Shown: piece by piece, positions 1-7,980 of the stretch
Layout of the letters: every line of letters starts with the position of its first letter
Position numbering within the stretch: position 1 is the first letter of the stretch
Source: Streptomyces roseifaciens
Lineage (GTDB): Bacteria > Actinomycetota > Actinomycetes > Streptomycetales > Streptomycetaceae
NCBI RefSeq assembly: GCF_001445655.1
Contig: NZ_LNBE01000006.1
Span: 234,378-298,377, forward strand
Length of the DNA: 64,000 nucleotides
Direction: 5' to 3'
Made by a program: the position numbers and the translations under genes
Notes under the pieces: model-generated
What the model was told of the DNA's origin: nothing
The model's database searches: none
Seen by the model: only the letters and a program-made list of their open reading frames with translations

Positions 1-230
1 GCTTCGGGATGCCCGACGGCGTCGACGTGACCCTGACCTGGCCCGGCGCCCTTGAGCTGAAGGTGGCGAGCCGCACCGAGTGGGTCGTGGTCTACGACGA
101 GCAGGAGGCGGCCGTCTGCGTCGAGCCGCAGTCCGGCCCGCCCAACGGCCTGAACACCCTGCCCCGCCTCGTCACGCCGATCGACCCGCTGGAGATCTCC
201 ACGACGTGGACCTGGCGGACGCTGGCCTAA
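1..230 (+). CDS. Aldose 1-epimerase family protein, C-terminal fragment
   Basis: The reading frame is already open at the left edge of the window, so the start lies outside and only about the last 75 residues are present. The segment CVEPQSGPPNGLN is the conserved C-terminal block of aldose 1-epimerases (GalM/YeaD fold); its Glu corresponds to the catalytic base in that family. The family interconverts alpha and beta anomers of sugars or sugar phosphates in the cytosol. The frame ends with TAA 10 bases before the pyrE start, so the two may be cotranscribed. The exact substrate cannot be judged from this fragment. Confidence 0.8.
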   Translation, partial: FGMPDGVDVTLTWPGALELKVASRTEWVVVYDEQEAAVCVEPQSGPPNGLNTLPRLVTPIDPLEISTTWTWRTLA

Positions 231-240
231 GCTCATGGGC

Positions 241-777
241 ATGAGCACGCGTGACGCCCTGCTGCAGCAGATCAAGGACAAGGCCGTGGTCCACGGCAAG
301 GTGACCCTCTCCTCCGGCAAGGAGGCCGACTACTACATCGACCTGCGCCGGATCACCCTGGACGCCGAGGCCGCGCCGCTGGTCGGCCAGGTCATGCTGG
401 ACGCCACGGCCGACCTGGACTTCGACGCCGTGGGCGGGCTCACCCTGGGCGCCGACCCGGTGGCCACGTCGATGCTGCACGCCGCCGCCGCGCGCGGCCG
501 CAAGCTGGACGCCTTCGTCGTCCGCAAGGCGCAGAAGACCCACGGCATGCAGCGCCGCATCGAGGGCCCGGACATCAAGGGCCGCCGCGTCCTGGTCGTC
601 GAGGACACCTCGACCACCGGCGGCTCCCCGCTGACCGCCGTCGAGGCGGCGCGCGAGGCGGGCGCGGAGGTCGTCGCGGTCGCGACGATCGTCGACCGCG
701 GGGCCGCTTCCGCGATCGAGGGCGCCGGCCTGCGCTATGTGACGGGCTACTCGCTGGGGGACCTGGATCTGTCCTGA
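241..777 (+). CDS. pyrE: Orotate phosphoribosyltransferase
   Basis: PyrE converts orotate and PRPP to OMP and pyrophosphate, the fifth step of pyrimidine synthesis, in the cytosol. The 178-residue length is normal. The PRPP-binding signature VVEDTSTTGGS lies near residues 118-128, and the N-terminal block KVTLSSGKEADYYIDLRR is typical of the family. Two in-frame ATGs exist (235 and 241); 241 gives the usual MSTRDALLQQ N-terminus, but neither has a clear Shine-Dalgarno sequence. The other pyr genes are not in this window. A large palindrome containing a parS core follows 30 bases after the stop and may also act as its terminator. Confidence 0.95.
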   Translation: MSTRDALLQQIKDKAVVHGKVTLSSGKEADYYIDLRRITLDAEAAPLVGQVMLDATADLDFDAVGGLTLGADPVATSMLHAAAARGRKLDAFVVRKAQKTHGMQRRIEGPDIKGRRVLVVEDTSTTGGSPLTAVEAAREAGAEVVAVATIVDRGAASAIEGAGLRYVTGYSLGDLDLS

Positions 778-806
778 CCTGCTGTTTCCTGGCGGCGTTC
801 AGGCCC

Positions 807-838
807 GGGGGTGTGGTTTCACGTGAAACCGCACCCCC
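807..838. promoter_or_regulatory. parS site (ParB binding) inside a 32-bp palindrome
   Basis: Positions 816-829 read GTTTCACGTGAAAC, an exact match to the 14-bp parS core used by Streptomyces and Bacillus ParB/Spo0J. Its position between pyrE and fbaA fits the known clustering of parS sites in the oriC-proximal part of the chromosome. The core is embedded in a longer 16+16 palindrome (807-838) with a single T:G wobble, so the same DNA could also form a hairpin at the 3' end of pyrE mRNA. Confidence 0.88.
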
Positions 839-984
839 TGCGCATGCCCGAGCTCATATGAGCGTGGTGAGCCTCATGTGGAGTAATTCGGGGAGTCTGG
901 GAGTATGGGGGCGACGATGACCGTCGCCCCCTAGGTCAGGGCCCCGAACCACGCCCGTACCCGCACATCACAAGGAGCGGACAG

Positions 985-2007
985 ATGCCCATCGCAACCC
1001 CCGAGGTCTACAACGAGATGCTCGACCGGGCGAAGGCAGGCAAGTTCGCCTACCCGGCCATCAACGTCACCTCGACGCAGACCCTCCACGCCGCGCTGCG
1101 CGGTTTCGCCGAGGCGGAGAGCGACGGCATCATCCAGATCTCCACCGGCGGTGCGGAGTTCCTGGGCGGTCAGTACAGCAAGGACATGGTCTCGGGCGCC
1201 GTCGCGCTCGCCGAGTTCGCGCACGTCGTCGCCAAGAAGTACCCGGTGAACATCGCGCTGCACACCGACCACTGCCCGAAGGACAAGCTGGACGGCTACG
1301 TCCGCCCGCTGCTCGCGATCTCCCAGGAGCGCGTCGCCGCCGGTCAGAACCCGCTCTTCCAGTCCCACATGTGGGACGGCTCCGCCGAGAAGCTCGACGA
1401 GAACCTCGCCATCGCGAAGGAGCTCCTCGCCGAGGCCGTGAAGGCGAAGATCATCCTCGAGGTCGAGATCACCCCGACCGGCGGCGAGGAGGACGGCGTC
1501 TCCCACGAGATCAACGACGACCTCTACACCACCGTCTCGGACGTGGAGCGCACCGCCGAGGCGCTGGGCCTGGGCGAGAAGGGCCGCTACCTGCTGGCCG
1601 CCTCCTTCGGCAACGTCCACGGCGTCTACAAGCCGGGCAACGTCGTGCTGCGCCCCGAGCTGCTCCGCGACCTCCAGGACGGCATCGCCGCCAAGCACGG
1701 CAAGGCCGACCCGTTCGACTTCGTCTTCCACGGCGGCTCCGGCTCCACGGAGGAGGAGATCCGCACCGCGCTGGAGAACGGCGTCGTGAAGATGAACCTC
1801 GACACCGACACCCAGTACGCCTTCACCCGTCCGGTGGCGGCCCACATGTTCAAGAACTACGACGGCGTCCTGAAGGTCGACGGCGAGGTCGGCGACAAGA
1901 AGACCTACGACCCGCGCACCTGGGGCAAGCTGGCCGAGGCGAGCATGGCCGAGCGCGTCACCAAGGCGTGCGCGGACCTGCGCTCCACGGGCACCAAGCT
2001 GAAGTAG
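985..2007 (+). CDS. fbaA: Class II fructose-1,6-bisphosphate aldolase
   Basis: This is the zinc-dependent aldolase of glycolysis and gluconeogenesis, cleaving fructose 1,6-bisphosphate to DHAP and glyceraldehyde 3-phosphate. It has 340 residues. Visible marks are the ALHTDHCPKDK block carrying a metal-binding His and the catalytic Asp region, EVEITPTGGEEDG, and the later VFHGGSGS block with another zinc-ligand His and the phosphate-binding loop. The ATG at 985 is preceded by a good AAGGAG ribosome binding site. A GC-rich hairpin sits in the leader (907-931) and a strong terminator follows the stop. Standing alone here is usual for streptomycetes. Confidence 0.97.
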   Translation: MPIATPEVYNEMLDRAKAGKFAYPAINVTSTQTLHAALRGFAEAESDGIIQISTGGAEFLGGQYSKDMVSGAVALAEFAHVVAKKYPVNIALHTDHCPKDKLDGYVRPLLAISQERVAAGQNPLFQSHMWDGSAEKLDENLAIAKELLAEAVKAKIILEVEITPTGGEEDGVSHEINDDLYTTVSDVERTAEALGLGEKGRYLLAASFGNVHGVYKPGNVVLRPELLRDLQDGIAAKHGKADPFDFVFHGGSGSTEEEIRTALENGVVKMNLDTDTQYAFTRPVAAHMFKNYDGVLKVDGEVGDKKTYDPRTWGKLAEASMAERVTKACADLRSTGTKLK

Positions 2008-2048
2008 CGGCACCAAGCAGAAGCAACGGCCGCCCGTACGGCTTCCAG

Positions 2049-2081
2049 GGGCCCGGCCCGCTCACCGAGCGGGCCGGGCCC
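2049..2081 (+). terminator. Terminator of fbaA
   Basis: A perfect 15-bp GC-rich inverted repeat with a 3-base loop lies 42 bases past the fbaA stop. There is no long T run, as is usual in this GC-rich lineage. Confidence 0.75.
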
Positions 2082-2164
2082 TTCGGCATGGCTGCGCGGG
2101 CCTTCGCGCGGCCGTGAGGGCCCTTCGCGTGGCCGCCCGCGCCGGGCCGGGGGATGATCGCGCC

Positions 2165-3790
2165 ATGAGCGACTCCGCACCGGAACCCGGGCGCGGGCCC
2201 GGCCCCGGCCCCGAGCCGCCCCCACCCTCACCCCCGTCTTCGTCCCCGTCCTCACCCCCGTCCCCGGCGCAGGCCGCGGCGGCAGGCCGGGACCCCGCGG
2301 CCGACGACGGGCCCGCGGTGCGCCTGGGCACCGCCACGGGGCGCGCGGTGCTGCTGACGGCCGTCCTCGGCTCGGGCATGGCCATGCTCGACAGCACCGT
2401 CGTCAACGTCGCCCTGCCGCACATCGGCCGGGACCTCGGCGCGGACCTGGGCGGCCTGCAGTGGACGATCAACGCCTACATGCTCACCCTCGCCGGCCTG
2501 ATCCTGCTGGGCGGTGCGCTGGGGGACCGCTTCGGCCGGCGCCGGATCTTCGTCATCGGCGTGGTGTGGTTCGCGCTGGCCTCGCTCCTGTGCGGGATCG
2601 CCCCGAGCGCCGGGGTGCTGATCGCGGCGCGCGCCCTGCAGGGCGTCGGCGGCGCGCTGCTCACCCCCGGCTCGCTCGCCCTCATCCAGGCCGTCTTCCG
2701 CCCCCAGGACCGGGCCGCGGCCGTCGGCGCGTGGTCGGGGCTCGGCGGGGTGGCCTCCGCGATCGGCCCGTTCGTCGGCGGCTGGCTGGTGGACGGCCCG
2801 GGCTGGCGCTGGGTGTTCCTGATCAACCTGCCGCTGGCGGCGGTGTGCGTGCCCGTGGCCGTGAAGTACGTCCCGGAGACGCGCGACCCGGACGCGGGCG
2901 GGCGGTTCGACGTCCTCGGTGCGGCCCTGGGCGCACTCGCCCTCGGCGCGGTGACGTACGCGCTCATCGCCGCCCCCGACAAGGGCGCCTCGGCCTGGGT
3001 GATCGGCCCCGCGGTCGCGGGCGTCCTGCTCGGCGCCGCGTTCTGCTGGGTGGAGGCCCACAGGCCCGATCCCATGCTGCCGCTGGAGATCTTCTCCATC
3101 CGCCTGTTCTCGTCGATCAACGCGGTGACGGTGTTCGTCTACGCGGCCTTCAGCGGCTTCTTCTTCCTCTCCGTGCTGCAGCTGCAGGTCGTGCTGGGCT
3201 GGTCGGCGCTCGCGGCGGGCACGGCCCTGCTGCCCACGACGGTGCTGATGCTGCTGCTGTCGGCCCGCTCCGGGGAGATCGCCCAGCGCATCGGCCCGCG
3301 CCTGCCCCTCACGGCCGGGTCGCTGCTGTGCGCCGTCGGCATGGTCCTCATGGTCCGCGTCGACCGCGGCGCCTCGTACTGGACGGACCTCCTGCCGCCG
3401 CTCGTGGTCCTCGGCCTGGGCATGACCGCGCTCGTCGCCCCGCTCACCGCGACGGTCCTGGCCTCCGTGGACGTGGCCCGCGCCGGCCTGGCCAGCGGCA
3501 TCAACAACGCGGCCGCCCGCGCGGCGGGCCTGGTCGCCGTGGCCGCACTGCCCCTGCTGGTGGGCATGGGCCCCGACGCCTACCGCGACCCCGAGGCGTT
3601 CGGGGACACCTTCCGCAAGGCGATGTACTGGTGTGCGGGCTCCCTGGTGCTGGGCGCGCTCCTGGCCTGGTTCACGGTCCGCTCCACGTGCCTGCGCGCC
3701 CCCAAGCCCACCGGCGAACGGCCCTGCCACCCGGAGGCCGCCTACCACTGCGGCACGGCCTCGCCGCCGCTGGACCCGGGGGACGCGTGA
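2165..3790 (+). CDS. MFS drug-exporter-like transporter (DHA2/EmrB family, 14 TM)
   Basis: This integral membrane protein of about 541 residues is predicted to be a proton-coupled exporter. After a roughly 50-residue Pro/Ser/Ala-rich cytosolic tail, the first helix carries MLDSTVVNVALPHIGRDLGA, the typical DHA2 motif; GDRFGRRR is the MFS loop 2-3 motif A; and ARALQGVGGALLTPGSLALI is motif C of antiporters. Length and hydrophobic segments fit 14 helices. The ATG at 2165 (MSDSAPEP) is preferred over an upstream in-frame GTG at 2114, which would add an Arg-rich stretch unlike the family. No regulator gene is adjacent, so the substrate cannot be guessed. Confidence 0.88.
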   Translation: MSDSAPEPGRGPGPGPEPPPPSPPSSSPSSPPSPAQAAAAGRDPAADDGPAVRLGTATGRAVLLTAVLGSGMAMLDSTVVNVALPHIGRDLGADLGGLQWTINAYMLTLAGLILLGGALGDRFGRRRIFVIGVVWFALASLLCGIAPSAGVLIAARALQGVGGALLTPGSLALIQAVFRPQDRAAAVGAWSGLGGVASAIGPFVGGWLVDGPGWRWVFLINLPLAAVCVPVAVKYVPETRDPDAGGRFDVLGAALGALALGAVTYALIAAPDKGASAWVIGPAVAGVLLGAAFCWVEAHRPDPMLPLEIFSIRLFSSINAVTVFVYAAFSGFFFLSVLQLQVVLGWSALAAGTALLPTTVLMLLLSARSGEIAQRIGPRLPLTAGSLLCAVGMVLMVRVDRGASYWTDLLPPLVVLGLGMTALVAPLTATVLASVDVARAGLASGINNAAARAAGLVAVAALPLLVGMGPDAYRDPEAFGDTFRKAMYWCAGSLVLGALLAWFTVRSTCLRAPKPTGERPCHPEAAYHCGTASPPLDPGDA

Positions 3791-3864
3791 GCGGGCGGAC
3801 CGCAACGCGAAAAGCCCCCGGTGCCCGGTAACGCAAAGCGCAGGGGAAGGGCAGACTGGAGCGC

Positions 3865-4278
3865 ATGTCCATTCACGAGAACCTGCTCGGGGGCCCGCCC
3901 CCGACCCACCTGCCCGACGACCCGGAGCCGCGTGAGCTGCTCGCCTCCGGGGCGGCTCCCGCCGAGGTCGCCGCGAAGTACCCGGCGTCCTCGCTCGCGT
4001 GGGCGCAGCTCGCCGACGAGGCGTTCGAGGCCGGCCGGGTCGTCGAGTCCTACGCCTACGCCCGCACCGGCTACCACCGCGGCCTCGACGCACTGCGCCG
4101 CAGCGGCTGGAAGGGCCACGGCCCGGTCCCCTTCGAGCACGAGCCGAACCGCGGCTTCCTGCGCGCGCTGCACGCCCTCGCGCGCGCCGCACAGGCGATC
4201 GGCGAGCAGGAGGAGTACGAGCGCTGCTCCACCTTCCTCCGCGACAGCTCGCCCACGGCCGCCAACACCCTGGGCTGA
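3865..4278 (+). CDS. DUF3151 domain protein
   Basis: This small soluble protein of 137 residues matches the actinobacterial DUF3151 family as I recognise it. Its core includes LPDDPEPRELL, YPASSLAWAQLADEAFE, YAYARTGYHRGLDALRRSGWKG and HEPNRGFLRALHALARAA. The helical repeat-like pattern resembles a TPR fold, but no enzyme motif is visible. Function is unknown. The ATG lies 74 bases after the exporter gene on the same strand, and a very strong terminator closes the unit. Confidence 0.85.
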   Translation: MSIHENLLGGPPPTHLPDDPEPRELLASGAAPAEVAAKYPASSLAWAQLADEAFEAGRVVESYAYARTGYHRGLDALRRSGWKGHGPVPFEHEPNRGFLRALHALARAAQAIGEQEEYERCSTFLRDSSPTAANTLG

Positions 4279-4309
4279 GCGGGTTGCGCTGCGCTGAGCT
4301 GAGCTGAAA

Positions 4310-4354
4310 GACCGGCCGGAGCGCCCCGCCTTGTGCGGGGCGCTCCGGCCGGTC
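4310..4354 (+). terminator. Terminator after the DUF3151 gene
   Basis: A perfect 20-bp inverted repeat with a 5-base loop begins 32 bases after the stop. It also lies just beyond the end of the minus-strand mini-ORFs, so it could work in both directions. Confidence 0.85.
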
Positions 4355-4376
4355 GGTGGGCTTACCGTGGGACGCC

Positions 4377-4544
4377 TCAGACGGGGCTGATCCCGGCTTG
4401 AGCCTTGATGGTGTCCACGGCTTCACTGGTGAGAAGCCGAAGCGGCACAACGGTCCACCGGTCGCCCTTGCGCTTGGTGCGCCCGATAGGGACGAATCCA
4501 TGGTCGCGCCGGAGGTCTCTGACCAGGTGCTCGCCGTGGATCAT
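4377..4544 (-). CDS. Small hypothetical protein (55 aa), coupled to upstream ORF
   Basis: This short frame encodes MIHGEHLVRDLRRDHGFVPI followed by RTKRKGDRW and ends in KAQAGISPV. Its ATG overlaps the stop of the next gene upstream as ATGA (4541-4544), a translational coupling signature. It is Arg/Lys-rich, with no signal or membrane segment. It ends just before the convergent terminator at 4310-4354. Function unknown. Support comes from the ATGA junction and from proximity to a WhiJ-type regulator, a kind of locus that often carries such small genes. Confidence 0.6.
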   Translation of the reverse strand: MIHGEHLVRDLRRDHGFVPIGRTKRKGDRWTVVPLRLLTSEAVDTIKAQAGISPV

Positions 4545-4744
4545 GCGCTACTTCCCGCCCTCTCGGGCTTGTGGGGATACCGGGCCTGGTGTTCTTCCCG
4601 TGCTGCGCCGTAGTCGGCCACGGCTCGCGCGTCGCCGCGTTTCTCGGCCCCCCTGATGGCGCGGGCGAAGATGCGGCACACCGGGCACTCCTCCGGTGTC
4701 GGGCAGAGAGGCGGGCCGCTTGAGTGCGGCACAGCAACCGTCAT
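4541..4744 (-). CDS. Small Cys-motif hypothetical protein (67 aa)
   Basis: The protein begins MTVAVPHSSGPPLCPTPEEC and contains C-x6-C-x2-C (CPTPEECPVC), suggesting a metal or redox site, followed by an Arg/Ala-rich helix. The ATG at 4744 is preceded by GGAGG at 10 bases. Its last codon overlaps the ATG of the 55-residue ORF. It diverges from the XRE-type regulator gene at 4878 with about 130 bases between starts. No known function; small proteins of this kind are common partners of XRE/DUF397 genes in streptomycetes. Confidence 0.65.
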   Translation of the reverse strand: MTVAVPHSSGPPLCPTPEECPVCRIFARAIRGAEKRGDARAVADYGAAREEHQARYPHKPERAGSSA

Positions 4745-4839
4745 CTTGTTCGATCCTCCGTGTGTCCCGCCCCGAACGGGCGGGCATCAACCGTGAGGCT
4801 CAGATTCCACCCTCGTGGTGCCGCTGAGAAGGCTAGTTT

Positions 4840-4863
4840 GCATGCCAAACACCTTTGGAATGC
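4840..4863. promoter_or_regulatory. Candidate operator for the WhiJ-type regulator
   Basis: GCATGCCAAA, a 4-base spacer, then TTTGGAATGC form a 10-bp inverted repeat with one mismatch. It lies in the divergent gap, 15-38 bases upstream of the preferred regulator start (4878). This is the position expected for an autoregulatory operator. Inference from symmetry and position only. Confidence 0.5.
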
Positions 4864-4877
4864 CGGGGGTTAGGTGC

Positions 4878-5793
4878 ATGGCCGAGGAGTACGAGTCACC
4901 CGTCGTGACGTTCGGCGAGGAGATCAAACACGCGCGCGAAGCTCGCGGGTGGTCGCAGGAGAAGCTGGCGGAAGAGCTGCACTTCCGGCAGCCCTACGTC
5001 AGCAAGGTCGAGACGGGGCGGCAACTCGCCTCCGCGCAGTTCGCCGAGCAGTGCGACAGGGTGTTCGGCACGCCGGGGGTGTACACGCGGATGCGTCGGC
5101 GGGCGGCCGATTGGGGTAACCCCGTCTGGTTCATTCCCTATCTGGAGCTTGAGCGTGAAGCGCGGGCCGTCTGGGACTACTCCACCACGCGTGTAACGGG
5201 CATCTTGCAAACGCCGGAATATGCCGAAGCGGTGTTCCGGGCCGCTCATCGGCAAGAGTCAGCAGACTGGATCAAAGCGCGTGTCGAGAAGCGCATGCAG
5301 CGCCGCGAGGTATTCGAGCGCAGCGACCCCCTGTCGCTGTCGGTGATCCTTTACGAACCTGCCCTGTGGGCCACTGTGGGTGGCGCGGGCGTCATGAGGG
5401 CCCAGCTGCGTCACCTCGTGGCCGAGTCCGAGTCACCGCACATCACGCTGCAAGTGTTCCCGGTCACTGCCGGAACCGTGGTGCGGGGGGGCGCCCTTTA
5501 CGGTGGTGACTGCCCGGGACGGAACCCACGTCCTGTACGAAGAGACGTATACGCGAGGGCGGGTGGATGACTCGGCGGAAGCGGTTGCCGAGGCGCGGGC
5601 GGCCTACGAGCTGCTGCGCACCGATGCTCTTTCGCGCGACGATTCCGTCTCCCTTATTCGACACGTTATGGAGGCGTACACCCATGAGCGCCATATGGAA
5701 GAAGTCCAGCTACAGCGAAGCCAACGGCGGTATGTGCGTCGAATGGGCCCCCGCCCTCGCCCCGTCCGGCGTCGTCCCCGTCCGGGACAGTAA
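4878..5793 (+). pseudogene. XRE-family regulator with DUF5753 domain (WhiJ-like), frameshifted
   Basis: The N-terminal helix-turn-helix (FGEEIKHAREARGWSQEKLAEELHFRQPYVSKVE divided over residues 12-45) is followed by the DUF5753 domain (WFIPYLELEREA, TRVTGILQTPEYAEAVFRA, LQVFPVTAGT). This family binds DNA and works with DUF397 proteins in streptomycete developmental control. The frame breaks in a run of seven G at 5485-5491: removing one G restores GAPFTVVTARDGTHVLYEET and reads on to 5793. As written, translation ends at 5570 with an unrelated tail. The cause may be a sequencing error, a recent mutation or slippage. Start at 4878 (MAEEYES) is preferred; ATGs at 4842 and 4860 are alternatives inside or beside the inverted repeat. 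Confidence 0.8.
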
Positions 5794-5884
5794 GAACCCT
5801 GACGGGCCGGTCATAGCCGTTCCGGCCGCAGCGTGGTCCATGTTCATAACGACCCTTGCCGTCAGCACACATCGGCCCGCATGA
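5684..5884 (+). CDS. DUF397 domain protein
   Basis: The 66-residue protein starts MSAIWKKSSYSEANGGMCVEW and has the DUF397 hallmarks: W-x-KSSYS near the start, a central VRDSKNP block, and a hydrophobic end. The last W(SMFI) segment replaces the usual FxxF ending. DUF397 proteins pair with WhiJ-type XRE regulators and are thought to modulate them. GGAGG lies about 8 bases before the ATG. The start lies inside the 3' end of the frame-corrected regulator, overlapping it by 110 bases. Confidence 0.85.
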   Translation: MSAIWKKSSYSEANGGMCVEWAPALAPSGVVPVRDSKNPDGPVIAVPAAAWSMFITTLAVSTHRPA

Positions 5885-5930
5885 TCGCCGCAGTGGCCCG
5901 GCGATCCCGGGAGCGACGGCAGGGGAGACG

Positions 5931-6761
5931 ATGATGACTTCCGACTCACAGGACACCGCACCCAACCTGCACTTCACCGGCACCACCCCGTACGAGGACT
6001 ACGTGCGGGCCTCGGTGCTCAGCAATCTTCAGGAGCCCCTCTCCGAGGACCCCGGGGAGATGGCCTTCCTCGTCACCACCCAGGTGATGGAGCTCTGGTT
6101 CACGGTCATCGTGCACGAGTGGGAGACCGCCGCGCGTGCCCTGCGCGACGACGACCTGCCGGTGGCGATGGCCGCCCTGAAGCGGTCCACGTACGAGCTG
6201 ATGTCGCTCAATGCTTCGTGGGAGCCGCTGGCCCACCTCACCCCGGCCCAGTTCAACGCCTTCCGCTCGGCCCTGGGTGACGCCTCAGGCTTCCAGTCGG
6301 CCATGCACCGCCGCCTGGAGTTCCTCCTGGGCGACAAGTCCGCGTCCATGCTCGTGCCGCACCAGGGCGCACCGCAGATCCACGCCGAGCTGGAGAAGGC
6401 GCTGTACGCACCGAGCCTGTACGACGAGGTGTTGCGCCATCTCGCGCGCCGTGGCCACGAGATACCCGAGTCCGTCCTCGGCCGCGACGTCTCCGAGCGG
6501 TACGCCGCCGACCCGGCGGTCGAGGTGGTCTGGGAGCGCATATACGCCGGGGACCAGAGCAGCCCGGAGTGCCGGCTGGGGGAGGCGCTGACGGAGGTCG
6601 CGGAGCTCGTCTGGCGCTGGCGCAACGACCACTTGGTGGCCACGCGCAGAGCCATGGGCGCGAAGGTGGGCACGGGCGGCTCGCCGGGCGTCGCCTGGCT
6701 GGAGAAGCGGGCGACGAAGAACGTGTTCCCCGAGCTGTGGACGGCGCGCAGCCGTGTCTGA
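5931..6761 (+). CDS. kynA: Tryptophan 2,3-dioxygenase
   Basis: This heme enzyme opens the indole ring of L-tryptophan to give N-formylkynurenine, the first step of the kynurenine pathway. At 276 residues it matches bacterial TDOs. Family blocks are LHFTGTTPYEDYV near the N-terminus, FLVTTQVMELWF (substrate-pocket helix), SGFQSAMHRRLEFLLG, and MGAKVGTGGSPGVAWLEKRA near the C-terminus, including the GTGGS loop. AGGGGAG precedes the tandem ATGs at 5931/5934. The stop overlaps the next gene by 8 bases, so the pathway genes form one operon. Confidence 0.96.
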   Translation: MMTSDSQDTAPNLHFTGTTPYEDYVRASVLSNLQEPLSEDPGEMAFLVTTQVMELWFTVIVHEWETAARALRDDDLPVAMAALKRSTYELMSLNASWEPLAHLTPAQFNAFRSALGDASGFQSAMHRRLEFLLGDKSASMLVPHQGAPQIHAELEKALYAPSLYDEVLRHLARRGHEIPESVLGRDVSERYAADPAVEVVWERIYAGDQSSPECRLGEALTEVAELVWRWRNDHLVATRRAMGAKVGTGGSPGVAWLEKRATKNVFPELWTARSRV

Positions 6762-7980
6762 GGCGGCCCTGGCCAAGGAGGCCGCGGCGCTCGACGCCGC
6801 CGACGGACTGGCCGCCAAGCGCGCCGAGTTCGACCTGGAGGATGACTGCGTCTACCTGGACGGGAACTCCCTCGGTGCCCTGCCGCGCGGCGTCGCCGGA
6901 CGGCTTTCCGACGTCGTCGGGCGCGAGTGGGGGCGGCTGCGCATCCGGTCCTGGGAGGAATCCGGCTGGTGGACGGCCCCGGAGCGCGTCGGCGACCGCA
7001 TCGGCCGCTTGGTCGGAGCCGCCCCCGGCCAGGTCGTCGCGGGTGACTCCACGAGCGTCAACGTCTTCAAGGCGGTGGTGGCGGCGATCCGCCTGAGGGA
7101 CACCGGGTCGCGGGACGAAGTGCTCGTCGACGCCGCCACCTTCCCCACCGACGGCTACATCGCCCGCTCCACCGCCCGCATGACCGGCTGCCGGATCCGT
7201 GTCGTCGACGCCGCGGACATGGCCCGCGAAGCCGGTCCCCGCACCGCCGTCGCCCTCGTCAACCACGTCGACTACCGCACCGGCCGCCTCCACGACCTCC
7301 CCGCCGTAACCGCGGCCGTCCGCGCGGCCGGGGCCCGCACCGTGTGGGACCTGTGCCACAGCGCAGGCGCGCTCCCCGTCCACCTCGATGCCACCGGGGC
7401 GGACTTCGCGGTCGGCTGCACGTACAAGTACCTGAACGGCGGCCCCGGCGCGCCCGCCTTCCTCTACGTGCGCCGCGCCCTGCAGGGCCGTTTCGACTCC
7501 CCGCTCCCCGGCTGGAACTCCCACGCCGACCCCTTCGCCATGGACCCCGCCTACGCGCCCGCCGACGGCGCCGTCCGCGGCCGCGTCGGCACGCCGGAGA
7601 TCCTCTCCCTCCTCGCCCTCGACGCCGCCCTCGACGTCTGGGACGGCGTGGATCTCGCGGCCGTCCGCGCCAAGAGCCTCGCCCTCACGGACTTCTTCCT
7701 GCGCTGCGTCGAGGCGTACGTGCCACGGGGCCGCGTCGAGTCCGTGACGCCCGAGGCGCACGGGGAACGGGGCGGCCAGGTGTCGCTGCGCTGCGCCGCG
7801 GGCCCCGCAGGGGGTGCCGGTGACGTCATGGCGGAGCTGATCCGCCGCGGTGTCGTCGGCGACTTCCGCCGCCCGGACATCCTCCGCTTCGGCTTCACGC
7901 CCCTGTACACGCGTTTCGCGGACGCCGAACGGGCTGCGCGGGTGCTGGCGGAGGTCCTGGAAGGGACTCGGAGGCAGTGA
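6754..7980 (+). CDS. kynU: Kynureninase
   Basis: This PLP enzyme of fold type I hydrolyses kynurenine to anthranilate and alanine. It has 408 residues. The PLP lysine is K225 in CTYKYLNGGPGAPAF; WDLCHSAGALPVHLD carries the PLP-contacting Asp, and DSTSVNVFKAVVAA is the phosphate-binding region. GTG start at 6754 overlaps the dioxygenase stop, and its own stop overlaps the next GTG (GTGA), indicating translational coupling. In Streptomyces the anthranilate made this way can feed secondary metabolism as well as catabolism. Confidence 0.95.
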   Translation: MSEAALAKEAAALDAADGLAAKRAEFDLEDDCVYLDGNSLGALPRGVAGRLSDVVGREWGRLRIRSWEESGWWTAPERVGDRIGRLVGAAPGQVVAGDSTSVNVFKAVVAAIRLRDTGSRDEVLVDAATFPTDGYIARSTARMTGCRIRVVDAADMAREAGPRTAVALVNHVDYRTGRLHDLPAVTAAVRAAGARTVWDLCHSAGALPVHLDATGADFAVGCTYKYLNGGPGAPAFLYVRRALQGRFDSPLPGWNSHADPFAMDPAYAPADGAVRGRVGTPEILSLLALDAALDVWDGVDLAAVRAKSLALTDFFLRCVEAYVPRGRVESVTPEAHGERGGQVSLRCAAGPAGGAGDVMAELIRRGVVGDFRRPDILRFGFTPLYTRFADAERAARVLAEVLEGTRRQ

